5,722 nt of DNA from Ruminococcaceae bacterium UBA5423 (GCA_002409375.1 DHNF01000107.1:6532-12253); one strand, 5' to 3'. Positions 1 through 5,690 are shown, numbered from the stretch's first letter. The notes: generated by a model not told the origin, from the sequence alone. Made by a program: numbers and translations.

Positions 1-537
1 GGGGCATCGGTGTCTACTACATCGGCGGTGTCATCATCGTCAACTGCCGTTGCAGCAGGCGGTCAGGATATTTCTGTAAATGGCAAGGTTGAATATGCAC
101 CAGTGGGTGCATCATTTGTTCCGCTCAAAGTAAATCGGGTTGCAATAAAGCCGTTAGAAAGCGGCAAGATTACATCCCTGTTCGGGTACCGAAAAAACCC
201 TAAAACCGGCACTGAAGGCTTTCATCAGGGTTTGGATATTGCGGTTGACCCCGGTACGCCGATTGCAGCAATGTTTTTTGGAGTTGTAAGTGAAATAGGG
301 TCAAATTCCGGTTACGGAAATTATATTAGGTTATACCACGGCAACGGGATTGAGATTCTTTATGCACATTGCTCGCAAATATTGGCAAGTAAAGGTGCGG
401 CAATACGAGCCGGGGAGATAGTAGCCCATGCCGGGTCCACCGGCGATTCGACCGGTCCGCATGTTCATATTGAGGTGACACTTGATGGCATAGCGTTTGA
501 TCCGACAGGGATAGTGGACACGGGGTATTATGATTAA
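1..537 (+). CDS. M23 (LytM-type) metallopeptidase, 5' end cut off by the window; SpoIVFA-like by position
   Basis: This is the C-terminal part of a zinc metallopeptidase of family M23, whose members cut peptide cross-links in peptidoglycan or act as non-catalytic wall or sporulation scaffolds. The frame is open to base 1. The GTG at 10 has no room for a ribosome site, so the true start is probably upstream. Counting from that GTG, a Ser/Thr/Ala-rich linker (about 1-20) precedes the LytM domain (about 45-165). The domain shows HQGLD (H72, D76), YAHCS (H120) and GPHVHIE (H151, H153). H72, D76 and H153 correspond to the zinc ligands, and H120 and H151 to the catalytic histidines, so the site looks intact. 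A transmembrane or signal segment would be expected in the missing part. The stop overlaps the start of the M50 protease gene by 8 bp, which suggests translational coupling. The pairing recalls SpoIVFA (LytM domain) with SpoIVFB, but a general wall hydrolase is also possible. Confidence 0.85.
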   Translation, partial: GASVSTTSAVSSSSTAVAAGGQDISVNGKVEYAPVGASFVPLKVNRVAIKPLESGKITSLFGYRKNPKTGTEGFHQGLDIAVDPGTPIAAMFFGVVSEIGSNSGYGNYIRLYHGNGIEILYAHCSQILASKGAAIRAGEIVAHAGSTGDSTGPHVHIEVTLDGIAFDPTGIVDTGYYD

Positions 538-1114
538 AATTTACATTGGCAGAATCGAATACCGCATAAGCTTATTGTTTCCCGCAACACTCGTGGTTCT
601 GCTTTCGATAGACAATACCGGAATTCCGGCTTGGTGTATAGCTGCATCGGCAATGCACGAAGCCGGTCATTTTGTAGCAATGTATGCTTTTGGGTATCGA
701 CCGCATTTGGTGAGAATTGGTTTTTTCGGTATATCTGTGCATCATTGTGAAGAGCTTAGCGGCAGCAAAGCCGTTCTTATAGCACTTGCAGGGCCGGCCA
801 TGAATATGATTTCGTTTGCGGTGCTTTTTTCTATTTCCTGGTGGACAACACCGGCACTGGTTCATCTTATTATGGCAGTATTCAACCTTATGCCGATTGA
901 AGCGCTGGACGGGGGACAGGCGCTGTATTACTTTTTAGCCGAACTTAAAGGGGTAGAAAAGGCCGAGCGCATATGTTTTATTGTGTCGCTGCTGCTTTTA
1001 ATGCCTCTTGCATCAGTCGGCTTTTTTTTGCTATTAAAAAATGGATATAATTTTACTTTGCTCGGTATTAGTATTTATCTTGGTCTATTACTAATTTTAA
1101 AACGCAGGCGTTGA
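530..1114 (+). CDS. Membrane-embedded M50 (site-2-type) zinc metalloprotease, SpoIVFB-like
   Basis: This 194-aa polytopic membrane protein belongs to the M50 intramembrane protease family, which cleaves substrates within or next to the membrane. SpoIVFB, for example, activates pro-sigma-K in the mother cell. The zinc motif HEAGH is at residues 43-47 (ligands H43 and H47, catalytic E44). The second conserved block LAGPAMN is at 86-92. NLMPIEALDGG at 119-129 supplies the third ligand, D127. Hydrophobic segments lie at about 13-30, 34-54, 82-103, 108-122, 147-168 and 173-190. The protein ends soon after the last of these with KRRR, so there is no C-terminal CBS domain as in Bacillus SpoIVFB. The start ATG lies inside the end of the M23 gene. 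Only a weak GGGG at 522-525 precedes it, so translation probably depends on coupling. The SpoIVFB role is inferred from neighbour and family; the protease assignment itself is secure. Confidence 0.9.
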   Translation: MIKIYIGRIEYRISLLFPATLVVLLSIDNTGIPAWCIAASAMHEAGHFVAMYAFGYRPHLVRIGFFGISVHHCEELSGSKAVLIALAGPAMNMISFAVLFSISWWTTPALVHLIMAVFNLMPIEALDGGQALYYFLAELKGVEKAERICFIVSLLLLMPLASVGFFLLLKNGYNFTLLGISIYLGLLLILKRRR

Positions 1115-1139
1115 AAAAGAGGGTGCCATGGGTTATACT
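1111..1139 (+). promoter_or_regulatory. Candidate sigma-A promoter for the radical SAM operon
   Basis: TTGAAA (1111-1116) and TATACT (1134-1139) are separated by exactly 17 bp; each hexamer matches the sigma-A consensus at 5 of 6 bases. The -35 overlaps the stop codon of the M50 gene. Transcription would begin near 1146, about 40 bases before the ATG at 1188. No terminator is visible between the M50 and radical SAM genes, so this may be an internal promoter in a longer operon. It is a prediction from sequence match only. Confidence 0.5.
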
Positions 1140-1187
1140 ACTAATAATAAAAAATGTAAAAAATTATGATAAGAAAAGGTATAAAAC

Positions 1188-3023
1188 ATGGCATATAATC
1201 TTGACGAATTACTTAGAATGGTTCAAAAGCCGGCACGATATACAGGCGGAGAGCTTAACAGTGTTGTTAAAAATAAAGAAAATATTGGTGTGCGGTTTGC
1301 CTTTTGTTTTCCCGATTTGTATGAGGTCGGCATGTCACATTTAGGCATGAAAATTTTGTACTCGCTATTAAACAAACAGCCCAATGTTTTTTGTGAAAGA
1401 GTTTTTATGCCCGATACCGATATGGAAGAGCTGATGCGGCAAAACAGCATTCGTCTGTTTGGACTTGAAAGTCGTGATGCTATTGACACATTTGATTTCG
1501 TTGGGTTTACATTTCAATATGAACTGAGCTATACCGCCGCCTTAAATATGTTGGATCTGGCAGGTCTTCCGATTCGCGCCGCTAATCGAGACAGCTCTCA
1601 CCCGCTTGTGATTGCAGGCGGGCCGTGTGTTTGCAACCCCGAGCCGATTGCCGATTTTTTTGATATATTTGTGTTAGGTGAGGGCGAGGAGGTTATCCTT
1701 GAGCTTATCCGGTTATATAATTCCCACAAGGAAAAGGGATATGACAAAACAGCCTTTTTGCATCAGGCTGCACACATTGAGGGCGTGTATGTGCCCTCAC
1801 TTTATCATGTGGAATATAACAATGACGGTACAATAGCAAATATAAAACCGCGAGGGGAAGCCCCTGCTACGATACGAAAGCGTATTATCGGCGATTTGGA
1901 TACTGTTTATTACCCCGAAAGCTTTGTTGTGCCATTTATTGACATTGTTCATGACAGGGCAATGAGCGAAATTTTTCGCGGTTGTATACGAGGTTGCCGC
2001 TTTTGTCAGGCAGGTTTTATTTACCGACCTGTGCGTGAAAAGTCGCCTGAAGTAATAAATGCTCAAAGCCGTTCGCTGTGCAAGAGCACCGGCTATGAGG
2101 AATTTTCGCTGTCCTCACTTTCGACAAGCGACTATACAAAGCTTGAGAGTCTGCTGCCAATGCTGCTTGAATGGGCACAGGAGCAAAACACAAACATTTC
2201 GCTGCCCTCATTAAGAATTGATGGCTTTTCAGAAGAGCTTGCCGCAAAACTTAATGTATTGCGGCGCAGCGGCTTAACATTTGCCCCCGAAGCCGGTTCA
2301 CAGCGCCTGCGTGACTCTATCAATAAGAATTTAACCGATAATGATATTTTAGAGACTGCAAATAAGGCTTTTACAGCAGGGTGGACAGCCGTAAAGCTGT
2401 ATTTTATGATTGGATTGCCCACAGAAACCTTTGATGATGTGGCCGAGATTATATCACTGTCACAAAAAATTGTGGATCGCTATTATAAAAACCCCAACAG
2501 GCAAAAAGGAAAAGGCGTCAATGTATCGGTTAGTGTGTCCTCATTTGTACCAAAGCCATTTACTCCTTTCCAATGGGAGCCGCAGGATACCATGGAAATG
2601 CTGGAGCAAAAACAAACGCACTTGCGCAGCTTGTTGACAACTAAAAAAATATCGCTGCACTGGCACGATGCATCTACAAGCTTTTTAGAGGGGATCTTAG
2701 CGCGTGGAGACCGCCGCTTGGGTGATGTCATTGAAGGGGTATTCAAGCGCGGGTGCAAGCGCGATGCATGGTCAGAGCATTTTAATCTTCAGGTTTGGCT
2801 TGATGCGCTGGATGAATTTGGGCTTGACCCGTCATTTTACGCCAATCGCCGCCGATCCTTCGATGAAATTTTGCCGTGGGACCACTTAGATTACGGTGTT
2901 ACAAAAAAGTTTTTAATCAAAGAAAACGAATGTGCTCACAATAACGTCACAACACCCAACTGCCGTCAGGCTTGCTCTGGCTGCGGAGCTGCGCGGTGGA
3001 AAAAAGGGGTGTGTTTGTCTTGA
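1188..3023 (+). CDS. B12-binding-domain radical SAM protein, TIGR03960 type
   Basis: This 611-aa protein has the family architecture. The N-terminal cobalamin-binding-like region (about 20-210) carries FPDLYEVGMSHLGMKILY near residue 41, AGGPCVCNPEP at 143-153 and GEGEE at 164-168. The radical SAM domain follows (about 250-480) with the CxxxCxxC cluster motif C266, C270, C273 in RGCIRGCRFCQAGF, which binds the 4Fe-4S cluster that cleaves S-adenosylmethionine. FAPEAGS (365-371) and YFMIGLPTET follow. The C-terminal region has the family-like run GDRRLGDVIEGVFKRGCKRDAW and ends with C582, C592, C596 and C599. The last three form a second CxxxCxxC spacing. The reaction and substrate of this family are not known to me; in many Firmicutes it sits beside or is fused to the DUF2344 protein, as here. 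AAAGG (1175-1179) precedes the ATG at 8 nt. The stop overlaps the next start. Confidence 0.92.
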   Translation: MAYNLDELLRMVQKPARYTGGELNSVVKNKENIGVRFAFCFPDLYEVGMSHLGMKILYSLLNKQPNVFCERVFMPDTDMEELMRQNSIRLFGLESRDAIDTFDFVGFTFQYELSYTAALNMLDLAGLPIRAANRDSSHPLVIAGGPCVCNPEPIADFFDIFVLGEGEEVILELIRLYNSHKEKGYDKTAFLHQAAHIEGVYVPSLYHVEYNNDGTIANIKPRGEAPATIRKRIIGDLDTVYYPESFVVPFIDIVHDRAMSEIFRGCIRGCRFCQAGFIYRPVREKSPEVINAQSRSLCKSTGYEEFSLSSLSTSDYTKLESLLPMLLEWAQEQNTNISLPSLRIDGFSEELAAKLNVLRRSGLTFAPEAGSQRLRDSINKNLTDNDILETANKAFTAGWTAVKLYFMIGLPTETFDDVAEIISLSQKIVDRYYKNPNRQKGKGVNVSVSVSSFVPKPFTPFQWEPQDTMEMLEQKQTHLRSLLTTKKISLHWHDASTSFLEGILARGDRRLGDVIEGVFKRGCKRDAWSEHFNLQVWLDALDEFGLDPSFYANRRRSFDEILPWDHLDYGVTKKFLIKENECAHNNVTTPNCRQACSGCGAARWKKGVCLS

Positions 3024-3670
3024 AAGAAATCAGAATTCGTTTTTCAAAAACCGGTCGGGCAAAATTTATTTCTCACCTCGACTTAATGCGTACCATGACG
3101 CGGGCTGTGCGGCGCGCGTCAATTCCCGTGTGGTATACCGAAGGGTTCAACCGTCATCCTTACCTTAAGTTTGCAGCTCCTCTTTCGCTGGGATTTGAGG
3201 GTAAAGACGAAAGCATGGATATTCGTTTGATAAATGATATGCCGGCTGAGGATATTGAGGACAGGCTTAATCAAGTTTTGCCTGATGGTCTTATAGTGCA
3301 CCATGTGGGTGAGCCTGTTATGAAGTTAAGGGACATTGCGTTTGCGCGTTATCTGATGAGATTTAAAGACAACAATAATCACTTGTCTGAATTTATTAAA
3401 GAGCAAAACATAATTGCAAAAAAACGAACCAAAAAAGGTTTGGTTCGTGAAATTGAACTGAGCCCGTTTTTAAACAAGGCTGAAATACACGACTGCAACG
3501 ACAACGAGCTTTGCCTGATACTGCCCTGCGGTGGCGAAACAATAAACCCTGCACTTGTAGTCACAGCATATGAAGAATATGTCGAACAGTGTCAAGGTGA
3601 ACATATTAAAGTGTTTTGCGATATTACAAGATTAGCTTTACTTAACAGTGACGGAAATTCGTTTGTGTAA
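3020..3670 (+). CDS. TIGR03936/DUF2344 radical-SAM-associated protein
   Basis: This 216-aa protein matches what I know of the TIGR03936 (DUF2344) family, the partner of the preceding radical SAM protein and sometimes its C-terminal fusion. Recognisable blocks are IRIRFSKTGRAKFISHLDLMR (residues 4-24) and WYTEGFNRHPYLKFAAPLSLGFEG (38-61), followed by ESMDIRL. No enzyme motif is obvious and the function is unknown. The reading frame is open from further upstream, but family proteins begin right before the IRxRFSKTG block. The TTG at 3020 gives exactly that start and has AAGGGG at 3004-3009, 10 nt upstream. The GTG at 3011 is too close to that site. The TTG shares bases with the TGA stop of the radical SAM gene (TTGA), so the two are very likely translationally coupled and made in matched amounts. 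The downstream neighbour normally seen in clostridia (ribonuclease rng, then rplU) is missing. Confidence 0.88.
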   Translation: MKEIRIRFSKTGRAKFISHLDLMRTMTRAVRRASIPVWYTEGFNRHPYLKFAAPLSLGFEGKDESMDIRLINDMPAEDIEDRLNQVLPDGLIVHHVGEPVMKLRDIAFARYLMRFKDNNNHLSEFIKEQNIIAKKRTKKGLVREIELSPFLNKAEIHDCNDNELCLILPCGGETINPALVVTAYEEYVEQCQGEHIKVFCDITRLALLNSDGNSFV

Positions 3671-3699
3671 TATCATAGCCAATAATTGAGCATAATAAT

Positions 3700-3715
3700 G
3701 CATCGGAGGCGATGC
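3700..3715 (+). promoter_or_regulatory. Shine-Dalgarno hairpin ahead of the zinc-ribbon gene
   Basis: GCATCG (3700-3705) pairs perfectly with CGATGC (3710-3715) around a GAGG tetraloop (3706-3709). The loop and the adjoining paired G3705 make up the ribosome binding site GGAGG of the gene starting at ATG 3718. Only two bases separate the stem from the start codon. Folding would hinder ribosome loading. A weaker 4-bp hairpin, GCAT-AATA-ATGC at 3690-3701, shares bases with it and could compete. The pairing is seen directly; a regulatory role is inference. Confidence 0.5.
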
Positions 3716-3717
3716 TT

Positions 3718-3996
3718 ATGAGCCACAAAATAGTATGTCCTGTTTGTCGGCGGGGAGAAATTATTTTAAAGTACGAGGCGAAATATGTGTATTCATATAA
3801 AATAGATTCGGATGCACCGGGTGTAAATAACAAGGATGAATTTATGTCTTACCTGTACGACAACAGAGAGCAGACCGAATCTGTGCAGTATATCGAATGT
3901 AATGTTTGTAAAGCAAAACAGCCGTGTGTGTTTTCGCTAAAGAGCGGGCGTATCGGTTATGAACAATTAAAACAATCGATTGACGGGTTATTGTGA
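3718..3996 (+). CDS. Small protein with two CxxC pairs (zinc-ribbon-like), function unknown
   Basis: This is a 92-aa protein. CPVC (C7, C10) near the N-terminus and CNVC (C61, C64) would together bind one zinc ion, with a long 50-residue insertion between the knuckles. A further cysteine is at C70. The insertion holds a KYEAKYVYSYKID strand-like stretch and an acidic DEFMSYLYDNREQTESVQY segment. No signal peptide or membrane segment is seen, so it is probably cytoplasmic. I do not recognise the family; small zinc ribbons often bind nucleic acid or partner proteins, but nothing here decides that. The ATG at 3718 is chosen over the in-frame ATG at 3712 because GGAGG (3705-3709) is only 2 nt from the latter and 8 nt from the former. 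It lies 47 bp after the DUF2344 gene on the same strand with no terminator between, so it is probably co-transcribed. It converges on tspO. Confidence 0.75.
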   Translation: MSHKIVCPVCRRGEIILKYEAKYVYSYKIDSDAPGVNNKDEFMSYLYDNREQTESVQYIECNVCKAKQPCVFSLKSGRIGYEQLKQSIDGLL

Positions 3997-4006
3997 TTTG
4001 CAAATA

Positions 4007-4498
4007 TCAGTTTGAATTATTCAAAAGATAAAATCCGATATTGAGATAGGCTGTATAGATAAGCGAAATAAAGTACGGCAGCATAAGACGGTATGCAGAT
4101 TTTCTTATATATCTAAAGCCTGTAAGAACAAGACTTACGATAGCTATTATACTAAGCAGCAAGAAAAAAGCGACCAAACGCATTTTCAGTCTAAAGAAAA
4201 TCAGCGGCCAAAGTGCGCCTAAAAGCAGCTGCAGCAGATATAGGCGCAGTACGCGCGGACCGTCGATATCATTAATGTTCCAGATGAGATAGGCGGCAAT
4301 TCCCGTTGTGATATAAAGAACTGTCCATATGGCGGGCGAAGTAATTGCCGAAAGTGTTAGTGGAGGCTTGACTAAACCTGCAAAGCCCGAAAATCCGCCG
4401 AGCAATGCGCCGAAAAACCCCGCCCCTAATGTCAATGCAACAAAAAACAATAAAGCTTTAAGATGAAATGTGCGTCTTGGCAAAGCAGTTATATCCAT
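4007..4498 (-). CDS. tspO: TspO/MBR family membrane protein
   Basis: This 163-aa integral membrane protein has the five-helix TspO/MBR (translocator protein) pattern. Bacterial members bind porphyrins and have been linked to tetrapyrrole handling and stress responses. Diagnostic blocks are KPPLTLS (44-50), PAIWTVLYITTGIAAYLIW (55-73), LYLLQLLLGALWPLIFF (86-102) and LPYFISLIYTAYLNIGFYLLN (140-160). Hydrophobic helices lie at about 14-36, 55-73, 84-102, 107-127 and 137-158. Two positions depart from the pattern I know: the Asn usual in LNxLW is G94, and the Trp usual after PYxx is S145. The ATG is preceded on its strand by a repeated AGGTGAGGTGAGG sequence (complement of 4502-4514), a strong ribosome site. 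It is transcribed alone, convergent with the zinc-ribbon gene (10 bp between stops) and divergent from the 282-aa gene. No good sigma-A promoter was found for it. Confidence 0.92.
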   Translation of the reverse strand: MDITALPRRTFHLKALLFFVALTLGAGFFGALLGGFSGFAGLVKPPLTLSAITSPAIWTVLYITTGIAAYLIWNINDIDGPRVLRLYLLQLLLGALWPLIFFRLKMRLVAFFLLLSIIAIVSLVLTGFRYIRKSAYRLMLPYFISLIYTAYLNIGFYLLNNSN

Positions 4499-4565
4499 TA
4501 GACCTCACCTCACCTATAATTATGCCCGCTTGGCGCAAAATATAATTAATACCCAATGAATAATA

Positions 4566-4617
4566 CCGCTATTAAGAGTGCTTTGGGGGACACCGCACTC
4601 CTAATACGGATTTTTTT
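4566..4617 (+). terminator. Rho-independent terminator-like hairpin with T7 tail
   Basis: The left arm (4566-4581) contains CCG, TATTA and GAGTGC; the right arm (4595-4609) contains GCACTC, TAATA and CGG. They pair to 14 bp with one bulged C (4569) and one A/C mismatch (4575/4601), around a 13-base loop. After one A comes T7 (4611-4617), so the shape is that of a plus-strand intrinsic terminator. On the minus strand the A/C mismatch becomes a G-U pair, but there is no following T run, so termination would be one-way. It could end read-through from the left-hand cluster, act as an attenuator in a leader for the 282-aa gene, or fold in the tspO leader. Confidence 0.6.
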
Positions 4618-4748
4618 GCGCTTTTCGGGCAGCACAGTTCGCCCTTATAAGTATGCTTCGCAAATTTTATATCAATCTTTTATTCGTAATTAGTATTATA
4701 AAGGCATATCCGGCATAAATTTAACTGATGCAATCAAAAAGTTACAGG

Positions 4749-4756
4749 GGAGGTGA
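4749..4756 (+). promoter_or_regulatory. Perfect Shine-Dalgarno site deciding the GTG start
   Basis: GGAGGTGA is fully complementary to the usual 3' end of 16S rRNA. Its GGAGG core ends 7 nt before the GTG at 4761. The in-frame ATG at 4728 lies upstream of this site and has no ribosome site of its own, so GTG 4761 is taken as the start of the 282-aa gene. Confidence 0.8.
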
Positions 4757-4760
4757 AATT

Positions 4761-5609
4761 GTGCTGGCGGCACTGTGCATAAATCAGACCAGACGGCGGT
4801 GGAAGCGATTTCGCCTGCGTCCGCCTGCTGTCAAAACTGATCTTGTGCGAGCGGGAAGCGGACAATATCTAAAGATAATGGCCGATACCGGACGTGGCGG
4901 CATGCTCGACTGGACGGCCATACGGCGTGCAGCGGGGCGTGAGTCCGGACGGCTTTTGTTGCCAAGAGGTGTTACATCACCCATAGACTCGGGAATTATG
5001 CCTTTTGCCGGGATTGAATTGGCAAGGAGGTTAATGGAGTTGGCCGCAGTCGCAATGCTTGAAATCGTGGCAGTTAATCCGCGTATTGTAAAAATCTCAA
5101 TTTATGATTTGCAAGCCTCGGCGCCCGATTTGCCGATGTCATTTTTACCTTTTGCATCGGAAGTGTGCGTAGTTACTTTATATCCTCATCGGTATGCGCA
5201 GCAACAATACGAGGCTATGCACCGGTATGGCGCCGTGATTAACGTGACAAACAATTCGGAATGTATCTCAGGCAGTCTGCTGGTTCTTGTACCCAACGAT
5301 ATGGGAATGGATTTTAGGGAAAAATTATCAGCCAAAGGATGGGTGCTTTGTGCACGTAATTTTTCTTATAGTAAAAAAGATACAAAAGGCATTATATATG
5401 GTTTTATTCCACGCTTGTCAAACAAATTGCTGGCAGTAGTTCCACCGGGCTGTGATGCCTTGCAATTTATGGCAGGATTGTATGAGCTGAGCAGTGTGCA
5501 TGAAATAGCAGACAAACCTCCCGAATTTATGCAAACAGGCGGGCATACTATCACTCTTAAAGATGCTGCATGGATGCTTGCGGGTATTGACATTGGGATT
5601 TCGCTTTAG
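4761..5609 (+). CDS. Conserved-looking protein of unknown function, 282 aa
   Basis: I do not recognise this family with certainty. The N-terminus is basic (RRRWKRFRLR, 11-20). A compact block follows, GRGGMLDWTAIRRAAGRESGRLLLPRGV (about 44-71). After a hydrophobic helix-like stretch (84-104), strand-like segments alternate with helices: RIVKISIYD (108-116), EVCVVTLYPHRY (134-145), YGAVINVT (156-163) and SLLVLVPND (172-180). Further segments are GWVLCARN (193-200) and KLLAVVPPG (222-230). This alternation suggests a Rossmann-like alpha/beta fold, but no GxGxxG nucleotide motif or catalytic set is obvious. No signal peptide is seen. The GTG start is set by a perfect ribosome site; the product would be 11 residues longer if the ATG at 4728 were used. 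It is divergent from tspO. The promoter of the next gene lies within its last codons. Confidence 0.8.
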   Translation: MLAALCINQTRRRWKRFRLRPPAVKTDLVRAGSGQYLKIMADTGRGGMLDWTAIRRAAGRESGRLLLPRGVTSPIDSGIMPFAGIELARRLMELAAVAMLEIVAVNPRIVKISIYDLQASAPDLPMSFLPFASEVCVVTLYPHRYAQQQYEAMHRYGAVINVTNNSECISGSLLVLVPNDMGMDFREKLSAKGWVLCARNFSYSKKDTKGIIYGFIPRLSNKLLAVVPPGCDALQFMAGLYELSSVHEIADKPPEFMQTGGHTITLKDAAWMLAGIDIGISL

Positions 5610-5615
5610 TATAAT
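5587..5615 (+). promoter_or_regulatory. Perfect-consensus sigma-A promoter
   Basis: TTGACA (5587-5592) and TATAAT (5610-5615) are both exact consensus with an exact 17-bp spacer. The -35 and spacer lie in the last codons of the 282-aa gene and the -10 begins right after its TAG stop (5607-5609). Transcription would start near 5622, leaving a leader of about 68 bases before the ATG at 5691. This suggests strong constitutive expression of the downstream gene independent of the gene before it. Confidence 0.85.
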
Positions 5616-5690
5616 AACTGGCATGGTTAAGATAAAATTCGAAATATTTGTTAATTCGACAAAATATCACTCCGGAGGAGACTTCGCAGA

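Larger units (their letters stand above)
4499..4760. other. Divergent intergenic region between tspO and the 282-aa gene
   Basis: No gene, tRNA or riboswitch consensus that I know is visible here. The region holds the tspO ribosome site at its left edge, an AT-rich stretch (4515-4565) with two isolated TATAAT boxes lacking partners at -35, the terminator-like hairpin at 4566-4617, a short GGGC/GCCC pair around 4627-4644, another AT-rich stretch (4660-4725), and the GGAGGTGA ribosome site of the next gene. Promoters for both flanking genes should lie here but none stands out. Confidence 0.6.

Noticed and set aside
1111..1344. 77-aa open frame starting with TTG at 1111
   Set aside because: It overlaps the radical SAM gene in another frame, is basic and of low-quality composition, and has no ribosome site.
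2972..3019. Upstream ATG at 2972 as start of the DUF2344 protein
   Set aside because: It lies inside the radical SAM gene, adds 16 residues (MLWLRSCAVEKRGVFV) before the family's usual beginning, and has no ribosome site at a proper distance.
3642..3671. Promoter TTAACA - 18 bp - TGTAAT ahead of the zinc-ribbon gene
   Set aside because: The -10 lacks the important A at its second position and the spacer is 18 bp; too weak to annotate.
3996..4025. Palindromes ATTTGCAAAT (3996-4005) and TTTGAA-TTA-TTCAAA (4011-4025) as a bidirectional terminator
   Set aside because: Weak AT-only stems without a loop or T tract; not a credible terminator.
4515..4546. Two TATAAT boxes (4515-4520 and 4541-4546) on the plus strand
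   Set aside because: No acceptable -35 hexamer at 16-19 bp and no extended -10; likely chance in AT-rich DNA.
4566..4617. T-box or other riboswitch around the intergenic hairpin
   Set aside because: No T-box sequence, no specifier stem and no riboswitch core that I recognise; only hairpin plus T run is supported.
4694..4702. TATTAT/TATAAA box upstream of the 282-aa gene, and TATAAT on the minus strand at 4700-4695 for tspO
   Set aside because: The spacing to anything like TTGACA is wrong in both directions; the real promoters remain unidentified.
4728..4760. ATG at 4728 as start of the 282-aa gene (293-aa version)
   Set aside because: It lies upstream of the perfect GGAGGTGA site and has no ribosome site; GTG 4761 fits far better.
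4784..4984. 66-aa minus-strand frame opposite the 282-aa gene
   Set aside because: Arginine/proline-rich composition is typical of an antisense shadow of a coding region; there is no ribosome site support.
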